From assembly GCF_964204645.1 (NCBI RefSeq), contig NC_134026.1:11746450-11810449 (forward strand): DNA of 64,000 nucleotides, given 5' to 3'. Below the pieces are notes generated by a model. It was not told where the DNA came from. It did no database searches and worked only from the letters and a program-made list of their open reading frames with translations. Each line of letters opens with the position of its first letter. The first letter of the stretch is position 1. The stretch is from Tubulanus polymorphus. Lineage: Eukaryota; Nemertea; Palaeonemertea; Tubulaniformes; Tubulanidae. Both the position numbers and the translations under genes were made by a program. Shown here one piece after another: positions 58,001-60,427 of the stretch.

Positions 58001-60427
58001 CCTTTTTATCGAAACGCCCATTCATCAGAACAGGATCGCGACAATCCCACGAAAAATTATGAGTACATCTTGACTCTGCATCAAAAATAGGCACAAAATT
58101 CTCTGGGTATGGCATGCCATACATTCGGTTCTGTAAGACCATCTGCAGTTCAGTGGGTAGCGGATAAGAAATAAGATGACGTGACACTACCGACATGCTT
58201 GTGTGAATATGTGAAACATTTGATAACGGAGGCTGAGGTTGTATGCCCTTTTCATCACACCAGTCTTTATACATGTTAACATCAACACAATTTGAATTGT
58301 ATTTGCATGTTTCACAAATAAAATGCGCCATGCGACCGCTCCACTTAACAATGTTCACTGACTGTTGACAGGTAGCAGAAATTAATATAGGCGCTTGCGA
58401 CAGAATATGGATATCTGTTCCATCAGCTGGCCACACACACATTTCTATATCCCTGTATAACATAGTTATGGCAAAGCAATGCTTGCAATAATTTGCTTCA
58501 CACCGGACCTTAAACTGAGAGATTGCTTCCGTTAAATTTTTGTCCAATGACGATAATTCTTTCATGCGCCCGTATCCAACGGGACAGTTACAATTTAATA
58601 TCGAGCACTCTCCATCCGCCGAAAAGTATCGCAATTGCTTCTTTACAATGAAATGTTCGTTGCCATCTGCCAGTACAAAGACTCCAGGAAATAAATCCCA
58701 GTATTCTTTGTTCTTTCTTAAAGTCATCAAATATATCTTATTTTCATCCAACGGACATTCTATGTGTACGGTTGTGACACTTGGATTACTGAAATAAAAA
58801 AATATAAATATATATATATATATATAAATTACTAAATATTAAAAATAAATAAATAAAACATTTTTAAGTTTAAAATCAATCATCCTGGTTTCCACATGTT
58901 TTACTCAGGATCAAACATAAAAAATGAAAAAAGAAATACATGCGTGAAAACAATGTCATCACAGAGGTCATTATTTCGGATAATCCCTTCGAGCTGAGCG
59001 AGCGAGCGCTCGAACTACGACGACAACGCCCCCAATCGGCCTCTTTCTGTTTATCATTTGATTTCTATAAGTCACAGAGGAAAGCTAAAACAATCCTATT
59101 CTGGATACAGTTAAATTTCTGGTAAGTTGATTCAATATAGCTACAAACCTGGTTTTATTTTGTTGCGAGCGCGATTTCAATGACATTGACAATTATTGGC
59201 TTTCTACTCGACCGTCACCGGTCGTTGTCGTTGTTGTTGCATCATCGCCACCTTGCTGACGATTTTCAAATAATCCTCTTCGACGACGTTTCTTGCACGG
59301 CTGCTTTTTCTCCTCTAATTTTTGTTTTTTTTTAACAATCCACGTGGCTTAATCGAGGCATAATTATTCATATAAATATCTAAAGTATGCACACGGAGAC
59401 GTGACGTTCACGCCGCTTTCTTAGCTTGTGATTGTTAAGAGTGCCATAAACTGGCACGGCAGGCTTGTGTTGCCCTGTTAGCACGCGGACTAGGCCAAAT
59501 GATAAACTATCGAAACGAAACAACGGTATTGAAAATAATTAACATTTTATGACTGAACATTTACCATTTGACATTTTTGTAAACAGATAATTCGGAAAGT
59601 TACCGGTCCTATTAACATCTATATCCAGCTCTTATAACAGGTCAGTAAAAAAAATCATCGTTGGTTTCGTTTTCAGATTTTACGCTCCGGGAAAACTTTA
59701 GATTTTTCGTATTTTATTGTAGACCCAGAAATGTCATATTTGATTCGGAGACACGCTCAAGTTTTTATCATGGATTAATTTGATCCTTTCAAGTTGCAAA
59801 CCACGCACGAACGCTCACTCACTCGCGTACTCGCTAACCACACTCCTCGCGATCGAGTTCCGAGTGGCCTTCTCACTTCGCGCGTGAGCTTCGAGTAGGC
59901 CTTCTCACTTCGCGCGCTCGAAAAGCTCGCGCAAAGCCGAATGCTCGCGCGAGTAACTCTTCGAGCAAAACATCAAAACGATACCGATTTTATAGCTCCA
60001 TTGAGCTGGGAGTGTATTTTGACAAATACCCAGTATAACCCACAGAGCATGATGTGCCATTTTATGAAAAGCTGACAGGCTGGCCATAGTGCCCTTTGGA
60101 GCTCTTGTTGTATTCTTCAGTCCAAATCAATCAGTATGCGGATGATCAATTGCTGTGAACGAGCACCTTGTAAATATTATACCTGTTGATCTGTCTAAAC
60201 CATTACTATATAACAGGATTAAGCCATCTCACACCGAAGATGTTCACACTCATGAGTGTTTTAACTTTTTCCTATTATTCTATTTGCAGGGCATGCAGTT
60301 ACATAGGAAAGCTGGTGAGGAACGCTTAGCTTATATCGGTGCTGGTCAATCGTTTCTTGCGCGACAAAGACAGGCTCAAAATAGACGCCTAATTTCATTA
60401 CCACATTCCAATGTGTCTCCTCGATAA
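6892..60427 (+). CDS. HOOK: Hook-family dynein/cargo adaptor, 16 exons, 5' part outside window
   Basis: Hook proteins link dynein-dynactin to vesicles: an N-terminal Hook (CH-like) domain binds dynein light intermediate chain, a long coiled coil binds dynein/dynactin, and the C-terminus binds the FTS-FHIP complex. Exons seen: 6892-7040, 7132-7191, 14755-14838, 15043-15137, 16802-16881, 17943-18007, 18886-19012, 21676-21761, 25199-25363, 30625-30694, 35208-35289, 35377-35517, 35583-35880, 45010-45114, 46531-46602, 60290-60427. Every junction has AG and GT and all phases fit, giving 604 codons plus TAA. Vertebrate Hook3 is about 718 residues, so about 115 N-terminal residues are missing. Family signatures include [23 protein letters not shown]-like [23 protein letters not shown]-like [31 protein letters not shown] and [13 protein letters not shown]. 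Five introns exceed 4 kb and are filled with transposons. Which vertebrate paralogue is closest was not decided; a single invertebrate Hook is likely. Confidence 0.95.
7132..7191 (+). CDS. HOOK: Hook exon: linker after Hook domain
   Basis: Twenty codons, phase 0 on both sides, beginning [11 protein letters not shown] and ending ELGEQ. It matches the ELMSKE linker that follows the Hook domain in vertebrate proteins. The next exon is 7.6 kb downstream. Confidence 0.9.
7192..9029. other. 5' part of a 7.6-kb Hook intron
   Basis: No gene was recognised. It holds a tRNA-derived SINE-like segment at 8577-8656; the rest is AT-rich and unassigned. Confidence 0.5.
8577..8656 (-). repeat. tRNA-derived SINE head
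   Basis: On the reverse strand: TGGCTCAGGTGG, a good RNA polymerase III A box, and about 35 bases later GGTTgatTTGAATCCCA, a B-box-like sequence. The tRNA fold is imperfect, so a SINE or tRNA pseudogene is likelier than a working tRNA. Confidence 0.55.
9030..9425 (-). mobile_element. Penelope-like element 3' end (reverse orientation)
   Basis: The reverse complement closely matches 12777-13190 and contains the same tail (ccacctgatgatggctgtta, then agccaaaac, then aataaattatctcatataaa). It is the mirror partner of the + strand copy, so the two ends flank the BEL/Pao remnants between them. Confidence 0.75.
9274..9323. repeat. 35-nt perfect palindrome insertion with 8-bp duplication
   Basis: 9281-9315 is an inverted repeat with 16-bp arms (cttggagtaatcattt) and a 3-nt loop. 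It is flanked by cattaacc at 9274-9281 and 9316-9323. The matching Penelope-like copy near 12870 lacks it. Confidence 0.85.
9656..10354 (+). pseudogene. BEL/Pao-type Gag fragment
   Basis: A single frame with one internal stop at 9842-9844. It contains GSRRELRQ, then after the stop [19 protein letters not shown], and further on a charged coiled coil with [16 protein letters not shown]. This layout is typical of the N-terminal Gag region of BEL/Pao retrotransposons (RG.R..L...I..ie..., then a Glu/Lys helix). It is followed 1.1 kb later by BEL-type pol pieces. The assignment rests on pattern and context. Confidence 0.55.
10355..11117. other. unassigned stretch between BEL/Pao pieces
   Basis: No coding pattern or known repeat end was recognised on either strand. 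Confidence 0.4.
11118..11429 (+). repeat. degenerate short tandem repeat, Asp/Asn/His/Arg-coding
   Basis: Variants of a 35- to 40-base unit (gaccgaaa..ttgatgat..ccgaaatcaccatgg) repeat through 11220-11390. They encode a low-complexity [15 protein letters not shown] peptide. Probably an expanded part of the retrotransposon between gag and pol. Confidence 0.5.
11430..11583 (+). repeat. 77-bp tandem duplication in BEL/Pao pol
   Basis: Copies at 11430-11506 and 11507-11583 differ at about two positions (ttttttatg versus ttttcaatg). The unit encodes part of the RNase H to integrase spacer (PDQWSHVPG). Its length is not a multiple of three, so it shifts the frame. Confidence 0.9.
11482..11988 (+). 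pseudogene. BEL/Pao pol fragment (RNase H to integrase spacer)
   Basis: Contains [34 protein letters not shown] and [17 protein letters not shown]. These match the BEL/Pao region W..VP...NPAD..SRG...L....WL.GP.FL and the ELK.AE...I..VQ integrase zinc-region lead. RT itself is absent. Confidence 0.8.
12063..12262 (+). pseudogene. BEL/Pao integrase core fragment
   Basis: Contains [19 protein letters not shown] and [18 protein letters not shown], matching the D.DSF..ALRRF..RRG.P..I.SDNGTNF.GA..EL core of BEL/Pao integrase with its second catalytic Asp (SDNGT). It ends abruptly where Penelope-like sequence begins. Confidence 0.85.
12262..13190 (+). mobile_element. Penelope-like element 3' part with GIY-YIG endonuclease
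   Basis: Begins with the RT thumb/linker ([18 protein letters not shown]), then [22 protein letters not shown] and [20 protein letters not shown]: the GIY-YIG endonuclease of Penelope-like elements (VYKI..., YIGETGR). The frame breaks between GVYKIP (to 12560) and VMYIGE (from 12573). After a stop at 12763-12765 comes a 3' UTR ending in the ctgatga/agccaaaac stem. 5'-truncated and inactive. Confidence 0.85.
13091..13128 (+). ncRNA. hammerhead-ribozyme-like motif in Penelope-like tail
   Basis: Order: CCAC, CTGATGA, stem TGGCTG...CAGCCA, AAAC, then GTGG, which can pair with CCAC as stem I. This is the order of a hammerhead core (CUGANGA, stem II, GAAA). The G before AAA is replaced and no normal stem III or UH cleavage site is visible, so this copy is at best a relic. 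Hammerhead motifs are known in Penelope-like elements. Related copies are at 9076-9125 (reverse) and 50184-50225. Confidence 0.35.
13311..13611. mobile_element. short TIR element (hAT-like MITE)
   Basis: Ends CAGGCGCGGATCCAG and, reversed, CAGGGGTGGATCCAG, an imperfect 15-bp terminal inverted repeat. 301 bp, no ORF. A convincing target duplication was not found. The CAGGGG start resembles hAT MITEs, an assignment by resemblance only. Confidence 0.6.
13640..13665 (+). repeat. single end of the CGGTACAGCC MITE family
   Basis: Reads gttatttctaggctgtaccg, matching the right end of the MITE at 45151-45570. No partner end was seen nearby. Confidence 0.55.
13884..14560. mobile_element. foldback element with roughly 180-190-bp inverted arms
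   Basis: 13884-14074 and 14381-14560 are near-perfect reverse complements (cacaggcactcgccgatggg ... acaaacttcgtt). Inside the spacer a second inverted pair, gagacggcaacactaggtcac (from 14249) and its complement (ending 14380), nests against the right arm. No coding pattern. TG-type ends and a target duplication were not identified. Confidence 0.85.
14755..14838 (+). CDS. HOOK: Hook exon: start of coiled coil
   Basis: Phase 0-0 exon reading [11 protein letters not shown]...[14 protein letters not shown], matching the family pattern LK.TTEEL...RDE...RCHELDMQ at the start of the first coiled coil. Acceptor tttttag, donor gtacgt. Confidence 0.95.
15043..15137 (+). CDS. HOOK: Hook exon: coiled coil 1
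   Basis: Reads [19 protein letters not shown] then [13 protein letters not shown], matching the vertebrate VAALQEEKSSL...ERLNQSDSIEDP segment. It ends in phase 2 at donor gtaagt, and the first base of the next exon completes the codon. Confidence 0.95.
15300..16633. mobile_element. MITE (gtgtataagtc type) split by a Helentron-like insertion
   Basis: Left half tctggtgtataagtcaag ends just before the Helentron-like copy at 15325. The right half, from 16586, ends gtcgacttatacaccgac. The two outer ends are inverted versions of each other, related to the MITE at 18211-18771. Confidence 0.65.
15325..16585 (+). mobile_element. Helentron-like element, full-length copy
   Basis: Same 5' AGCCCACTTGGGAC, (gtcc)n tract, internal units ending accagggggcgttgaa, 3' hairpin ccacttcccaagtgg and CTAG end followed by TT as the copy at 3537-4789. 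Confidence 0.75.
16802..16881 (+). CDS. HOOK: Hook exon: coiled coil 1
   Basis: Reads [19 protein letters not shown] then VYRLEA, the counterpart of the vertebrate GRRHLQLQTQLEQLQEE...RLEA segment. It enters in phase 2 and leaves in phase 1 (donor gtgaga). Confidence 0.95.
16882..17942. other. Hook intron, nothing recognised
   Basis: About 1 kb without a coding pattern or repeat end that I could identify. Confidence 0.5.
17943..18007 (+). CDS. HOOK: Hook exon: coiled coil 1
   Basis: Reads [19 protein letters not shown] then QQK, matching the AKDDYRIRCEELEKEI.EL segment of the family. Acceptor atttcag, donor gtacaa. Confidence 0.95.
18211..18771. mobile_element. TA-flanked MITE (mariner/pogo-like)
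   Basis: Ends TACCGTAAAAACCGGCGTAT and its exact inverse, continuing into aagtc: a perfect inverted repeat of about 25 bp with TA at both extremities, as in Tc1/mariner insertions. The body holds extra copies of ggcgtataagtcgaggtc in both orientations. No transposase. Confidence 0.8.
18886..19012 (+). CDS. HOOK: Hook exon: coiled coil 2
   Basis: Reads [32 protein letters not shown] and ETYKKKM, matching the family's NDELTTLADEAQSLKDEID...HSSDKV...ESYKKKLED. Leaves in phase 1 at gtaaga. A TA-flanked MITE (18211-18771) ends about 110 bp upstream. Confidence 0.95.
19096..20180 (+). mobile_element. Helentron-like element, diverged copy
   Basis: Starts cagcccacttgggac, has the same internal units, and ends in a degenerate cgacggctg|gtt in place of CTAG. 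Older than the copies at 3537 and 26950. Confidence 0.65.
20375..21655 (+). repeat. diverged Helentron-like repeat interrupted by a TTAA element
   Basis: Flanks of the TTAA element (cccatgacatattctcggat ... tgagtttt and tgtcattggttcctgtatat ... gaaattgtcagattgttag) match the internal units and 3' portion of the Helentron-like family, so they were once continuous. Confidence 0.6.
20552..21528 (-). mobile_element. piggyBac-like TTAA element, decayed
   Basis: TTAA at 20552-20555 and 21525-21528. Ends CCCTTTCAATACCAC and, reversed, CCCTTACAATACCAC. On the reverse strand near 21245-21370 an acidic stretch ([14 protein letters not shown], then [14 protein letters not shown] before a stop) is typical of piggyBac transposase N-termini. 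Most of a transposase is missing, so this is an internally deleted derivative. Confidence 0.7.
21676..21761 (+). CDS. HOOK: Hook exon: coiled coil 2
   Basis: Reads [17 protein letters not shown] then [12 protein letters not shown], matching LGDLRRQVKLLEEKNT.YMQ.T..LEEE in vertebrate Hooks. Acceptor tttcag, donor gtatgc. Confidence 0.95.
21762..22859. other. Hook intron, mostly unassigned
   Basis: Contains the hairpin at 21864-21907 and a lone ccctttcagtactg end (about 22392) like the TTAA elements, but no matching partner. No gene. Confidence 0.4.
21864..21907. repeat. perfect hairpin, 19-bp arms
   Basis: atggcttatatatatttct and its exact reverse complement, separated by the 6-nt loop atatta. 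Confidence 0.85.
22860..23390 (+). repeat. 5'-truncated Helentron-like copy
   Basis: Contains gcccgaattccgagtcctat, the ggcggccatcttggtg block and three caccaggggg-type unit ends. Neither terminus is intact. Confidence 0.6.
23391..25198. other. Hook intron, nothing recognised
   Basis: AT-rich, with no coding pattern and no identified repeat end. Confidence 0.45.
25199..25363 (+). CDS. HOOK: Hook exon: coiled coil 2
   Basis: Fifty-five codons, phase 0-0. Contains [36 protein letters not shown] and [10 protein letters not shown]. The KADKLDFE block is one of the most conserved in the family. Confidence 0.95.
25364..26540. other. Hook intron with small tandem repeat
   Basis: A few copies of gttacat sit at 25470-25495. 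Otherwise unassigned, with no gene. Confidence 0.45.
26545..26720 (+). repeat. degraded 5' part of Helentron-like repeat
   Basis: Starts tagctcactcgagac, then tgtcttgatattcggttt and agattcaagatggctgacc, matching the first 200 bases of the family. Confidence 0.55.
26950..28220 (+). mobile_element. Helentron-like element, best-preserved copy
   Basis: Starts agcccacttgggactttagt after a run of T, followed by (gtcc)n and (gttc)n. It has four internal units with intact caccagggggcgttgaat ends and finishes gtccctggacccctag|tttt. The hairpin here carries one change (ccatttcccaagtgg). Confidence 0.75.
28383..30010 (+). repeat. long interspersed repeat B, copy 1
   Basis: Begins ggccagccataggctgagcc. 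Its parts recur at 34052-34240 and 52330-52960 plus 59999-60110. It includes agaccaagggaaaagattga and ends gaaagctgacatgctgggcc. The 29220-29580 part has no counterpart in copy 3. Superfamily unknown; the ggccagcc start and ggctggcc end may be short inverted repeats. Confidence 0.6.
30625..30694 (+). CDS. HOOK: Hook exon: RERDSLKET block
   Basis: Reads [19 protein letters not shown] then QLSG, matching [14 protein letters not shown]. Leaves in phase 1 at gtaagt. The following intron is 4.5 kb. Confidence 0.93.
31118..31156 (+). repeat. solo 3' end of Helentron-like repeat
   Basis: gtgggtgtaatggtgtccct then ggacccctag followed by TT. Confidence 0.6.
31950..32035 (-). repeat. possible tRNA-derived SINE fragment
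   Basis: The reverse strand carries GGTTCGGATCCCTGCC, close to a pol III B box. No clear A box was seen upstream. Confidence 0.3.
32978..33045 (+). repeat. tRNA-like SINE head
   Basis: gggtagcgcagtgtgcagcg resembles an A box with D-arm, and ggggttcgacctct about 30 bases later resembles a B box. The cloverleaf is poor, so a SINE relic is likelier than a tRNA gene. Confidence 0.4.
34052..34240 (+). repeat. interspersed repeat B, copy 2 (5' part only)
   Basis: ggccagccataggcttagcc ... gcgcaactgagcatatattc ... gctgaattttgaaagagggc, closely matching 28383-28560. Confidence 0.7.
35208..35289 (+). CDS. HOOK: Hook exon: variable linker
   Basis: Enters after acceptor cacatag in phase 1 and leaves in phase 2. 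It reads [19 protein letters not shown] then LMNIPPEVR. The last residues are the family's (T)PEIREKL start, so this is the less conserved linker between the second and third coiled coils. Phases on both sides fit, though the linker itself is not diagnostic. Confidence 0.85.
35377..35517 (+). CDS. HOOK: Hook exon: [11 protein letters not shown] block
   Basis: Reads [18 protein letters not shown] then [15 protein letters not shown] and SEIESENR. The [14 protein letters not shown] motif is diagnostic of Hook proteins. Confidence 0.96.
35583..35880 (+). CDS. HOOK: Hook exon: coiled coil 3
   Basis: The largest exon, 99 codons. It begins [17 protein letters not shown] and ends [18 protein letters not shown], matching the family's coiled coil 3 and its conserved [15 protein letters not shown] end. 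Donor gtaagt. The next exon is 9.1 kb away, across a DIRS element. Confidence 0.96.
36021..36753 (+). mobile_element. second Helentron-like candidate built on a 133-bp tandem repeat
   Basis: 5' aagctctgctgtg and 3' subterminal cacagcggagct are imperfect inverses. A hairpin agccaataggct then ccttg, followed by TTTT, closes the 3' end. The architecture resembles the first Helentron-like family but the sequence is unrelated. Confidence 0.5.
36120..36740 (+). repeat. 133-bp tandem repeat, about 4.5 units
   Basis: Units start ggggtggagtttctatttct at 36120, 36253 and 36386, with a diverged fourth from about 36531. Units 2 and 3 look identical over 133 bases, which points to recent amplification. 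Confidence 0.9.
36848..36970 (+). repeat. 5' fragment of Helentron-like repeat
   Basis: cagcccacttggggctggtc followed by cagagggctattgtgttcac, diverged from the family's first 120 bases. Confidence 0.6.
36971..37821. other. Hook intron before DIRS element
   Basis: AT-rich, with repeated tcaaatttgattt-type words. No gene. Confidence 0.4.
37841..37961 (+). repeat. DIRS left inverted terminal repeat
   Basis: Reverse complement of 43867-43986 with scattered mismatches, for example cgatcgc versus tggcgat contexts and ccctccggt versus ccgcagggc. Confidence 0.88.
38156..40333 (+). pseudogene. DIRS Gag-like region, at least two frameshifts
   Basis: Starts [16 protein letters not shown] at 38156. 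After a shift near 38225 it reads [20 protein letters not shown], then [13 protein letters not shown], a Cys-rich and helical N-terminus shared by animal DIRS Gag proteins, with a stop at 38428-38430. The region 38450-38680 is GGTTCC-rich low complexity. From about 38650 a third frame stays open to 40333: an Arg/Ser-rich stretch, then a domain with [15 protein letters not shown] and a basic C-terminus (GSSFRKNSK). The last 134 bases overlap the RT frame. Confidence 0.75.
40200..41474 (+). pseudogene. DIRS reverse transcriptase, YxDD box deleted
   Basis: Contains [92 protein letters not shown] and [12 protein letters not shown] (start of RNase H). These are motifs of DIRS-type RT. After the HPFGL block the frame shifts, and the segment that should hold the [YF]xDD active site is missing: the sequence passes from FTKLVKSVQ (another frame) straight to [19 protein letters not shown]. 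It therefore cannot encode an active polymerase. Confidence 0.88.
41470..41760 (+). pseudogene. DIRS RNase H end
   Basis: In another frame from the [20 protein letters not shown], then [20 protein letters not shown] and [15 protein letters not shown], matching the DIRS RNase H (N..E..A...AL..F, D.T.a..y.n..GG, G..N..AD.LSR). The usual Asp of the D.T/S triplet reads ATGNST here. The frame change follows the ENR...GR stretch near 41430-41470. The G7 run at 41878-41884 marks a further shift in the following spacer. Confidence 0.82.
42120..43500 (+). pseudogene. DIRS tyrosine recombinase, interrupted by MITE and frameshift
   Basis: The N-terminal core-binding part ([36 protein letters not shown]) runs up to the MITE at 42371. 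Beyond 42650 it continues [17 protein letters not shown], then [15 protein letters not shown] (first catalytic Arg) and [14 protein letters not shown] (H..R box). A frame change near 43305-43320 then separates this from [18 protein letters not shown], which holds the Tyr nucleophile at about 43367-43369. Removing the MITE while keeping one TTAA leaves the frame open across the insertion site. Confidence 0.88.
42371..42650. mobile_element. piggyBac-like TTAA MITE inside the DIRS recombinase
   Basis: TTAA at 42371-42374 and 42647-42650. The terminal inverted repeat CCCTTTCAGTGC is exact at both ends. Contains two copies of acaccgcactgcggtgta. Apart from one 4-bp TTAA the flanking recombinase reads straight through. 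Confidence 0.9.
43714..43810 (+). repeat. DIRS internal complementary region
   Basis: The first half (gcaaaaaccataggaaaggg then tacagtac) is the inverse of 37822-37862. The second half (attacaatttttggaactaa ... gtacttaccctttcc) is the inverse of 43971-44040. Confidence 0.88.
43867..43986 (+). repeat. DIRS right inverted terminal repeat
   Basis: Reverse complement of 37841-37961. Confidence 0.88.
44041..45009. other. Hook intron, nothing recognised
   Basis: No gene or identified repeat end between the DIRS element and Hook exon 14. Confidence 0.45.
45010..45114 (+). CDS. HOOK: Hook exon: VIRTLDPK block
   Basis: Reads [19 protein letters not shown] then [16 protein letters not shown], continuing directly from the YLEKAKS of the previous exon as in vertebrate Hooks. 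Phase 0-0. Confidence 0.96.
45151..45570. mobile_element. 420-bp TIR MITE, TA-flanked
   Basis: Ends CGGTACAGCCTAGAAG and its exact inverse, flanked by TA on both sides. The body is rich in gttt/cgttt words. A related single end is at 13640-13665. Begins 36 bp after Hook exon 14. Confidence 0.8.
45571..46530. other. Hook intron, nothing recognised
   Basis: No gene. A few words (ggccgccagggtagccatctt) recall the Helentron-like family, but not enough to call a copy. Confidence 0.4.
46531..46602 (+). CDS. HOOK: Hook exon: C-terminal REQEEK block
   Basis: Twenty-four codons [17 protein letters not shown] then VSAFYNL, matching the family's SQREMEEK.IVSAWYNMG. Donor gtgagt. The following intron (13.7 kb) holds Penelope-like and KDZ elements. 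Confidence 0.95.
46603..47403. other. Hook intron before Penelope-like cluster
   Basis: No gene or repeat end was recognised. Confidence 0.4.
47404..47490. repeat. inverted repeat arm of Penelope-like pair
   Basis: aaaaagttgtgaggggagaa then accgttattcaaat ... cccgagttttcaataatcag is the inverse of 48706-48780. The two Penelope-like copies thus meet head to head, as in the inverted pseudo-LTR arrangement known for this group. Confidence 0.85.
48004..48531 (-). CDS. Penelope-like reverse transcriptase core, partial
   Basis: An open stretch of 175 codons with motifs B and C of Penelope-like RT (AMGNPLSPI and YVDDIL). The preceding 130 bases keep the same frame and supply motif A ([10 protein letters not shown]), so the open region really extends to about 48660. 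It ends at FLDDE and a stop. No telomerase-type or LINE-type features. Confidence 0.9.
   Translation of the reverse strand: MDFNFDIPTDCIIESIELCTQNSFFSFNNSYFEQVFGMAMGNPLSPILVNLFLEHVETELLPLDTDTPPKLWLRYVDDILVLLPFNFEIDLFLTFINSFYPSLNFTFELKVDGIIPFLDVCIHNCLSCLKLSVYRKPTRSGSYLHYFSFNIKLSVAQGLFLRALRICAPLFLDDE
49082..50125. mobile_element. 1044-bp TIR element of unknown superfamily
   Basis: Ends CAGACCTGCCAA and its exact inverse TTGGCAGGTCTG. Flanked by ctcact at 49076-49081 and 50126-50131, a likely 6-bp target duplication. Contains cgtaatcgttacgg and several acgttttacg words. No ORF of note. Confidence 0.8.
50184..50225 (+). ncRNA. hammerhead-ribozyme-like motif, second Penelope tail
   Basis: CTGATGA (50188-50194), stem TGGCT...AGCC, then GAAGC where a hammerhead needs GAAAC, then gttgcgc. 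It keeps the G of GAAA that is lost in the 13091 copy. Activity is doubtful. Confidence 0.35.
50297..51036 (+). mobile_element. Helentron-like copy, 5'-truncated
   Basis: Starts within the family at gagacaggtatttttgatca, has four internal units (one with a tatata insertion at 50674-50689), and ends cccaagtgggc...ggacccctag|ttt. Confidence 0.7.
51037..52320. other. Hook intron, nothing recognised
   Basis: Open frames on the reverse strand at 51129-52231 show no family resemblance and no coding pattern that I trust. Confidence 0.4.
52985..53235 (+). repeat. KDZ left-end GCGC-rich tandem repeats
   Basis: Two 82-bp units (53003-53084, 53085-53166) start actcgcgcgagcattctacg and end cgagctttaa. 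Two shorter units of about 37 bp (accaccactccgccccgttc ... gcgagcttta) follow. TGCGCG-type words occur at 52990, 53035 and 53190. Confidence 0.88.
54039..55782 (+). CDS. transposon-borne NRF1/EWG-like DNA-binding protein, four exons
   Basis: Exons 54039-54585, 54889-55011, 55276-55413 and 55592-55782 join in phase to 332 codons plus TAA. The ATG at 54039 is the first in frame. Residues about 10-180 resemble the NRF1/EWG DNA-binding and dimerisation region: near residue 130, [19 protein letters not shown], then [19 protein letters not shown] and [20 protein letters not shown], parallel to NRF1 G.GKPGWG.ES..P.WWPED.PW.N.R.D.R...Q...SW..ALR.....CY..HG. The acidic/Ser-rich middle ([16 protein letters not shown]) may be an activation or interaction region. 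The end is basic ([20 protein letters not shown]), NLS-like. NRF1 itself is a host transcription factor that binds TGCGCA half sites. A role in binding the element's GCGC-rich ends is an inference. AATAAA follows at about 55793. Confidence 0.8.
55865..58788 (-). CDS. KDZ transposase, at least seven exons, one likely frameshift
   Basis: Exons in reading order: 58788-57932, 57826-57661, 57562-57031, 56945-56852, 56766-56619, 56379-56258, 56138-55865, all AG/GT bounded, about 730 codons visible. The first exon enters in phase 2, so a 5' exon lies further up. A SWIM-like zinc finger (LNCNCPVG ... [11 protein letters not shown]) comes first. Then [20 protein letters not shown] (first catalytic Asp), [28 protein letters not shown] (second Asp), [18 protein letters not shown] and [11 protein letters not shown] (probable catalytic Glu), the KDZ order of DDE residues. 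Exon 4 fits its neighbours only if one base is added, most simply in the A6 run at 56875-56880. That is either a disabling mutation or a homopolymer error. Confidence 0.85.
59225..59335 (-). other. possible 5' exon of KDZ transposase (basic stretch)
   Basis: The reverse strand reads [20 protein letters not shown] then [19 protein letters not shown], an NLS-like basic segment in an open frame upstream of the first assigned exon. The splice donor and phase are not resolved, so this is only a candidate. Confidence 0.3.
59800..59967 (-). repeat. KDZ right-end GCGC-rich repeats
   Basis: Contains cttctcacttcgcgcg twice (from 59870 and 59901), ctcgcgcaaagc and ctcgcgcgagtaac. The last two are the inverse of the left-end gttactcgcgcgag and ctttgcgcgag. 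Confidence 0.85.
60290..60427 (+). CDS. HOOK: Hook last exon and stop
   Basis: Begins [20 protein letters not shown] then [13 protein letters not shown] and ends SNVSPR before TAA at 60425-60427. It matches [29 protein letters not shown], the C-terminal cargo (FTS/FHIP) binding end. No clear AATAAA was noticed close downstream. Confidence 0.96.
   Translation, partial: GMQLHRKAGEERLAYIGAGQSFLARQRQAQNRRLISLPHSNVSPR

Larger units (their letters stand above)
52961..59998. mobile_element. 7-kb KDZ-superfamily DNA transposon
   Basis: Flanked by cattgacc (52953-52960) and cattgagc (59999-60006), an 8-bp duplication with one mismatch. Terminal regions share inverted GTTACTCGCGCGAGCATTC and CTTTGCGCGAG. 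The left end carries two 82-bp tandem units. It encodes a KDZ transposase (- strand, 58788 to 55865) and a NRF1/EWG-domain protein (+ strand, 54039 to 55782) that converge with 82 bp between their stops. KDZ (Kyakuja-Dileera-Zisupton) elements are DDE-class transposons, and an 8-bp target duplication is known for Zisupton. Exact outer ends are an inference from the repeat-B comparison. Confidence 0.85.
52330..60110 (+). repeat. repeat B copy 3, split by the KDZ transposon
   Basis: The left part is 52330-52960 and the right part 59999-60110. Joined, they follow the order of copy 1 (28383-30010): gcgcaactgagcatat, agaccaagggaaaagattga, cttatgaaaacac, tataggcattgac, then gggagtg and gaaaagctgacaggctggcc. 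Confidence 0.75.
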
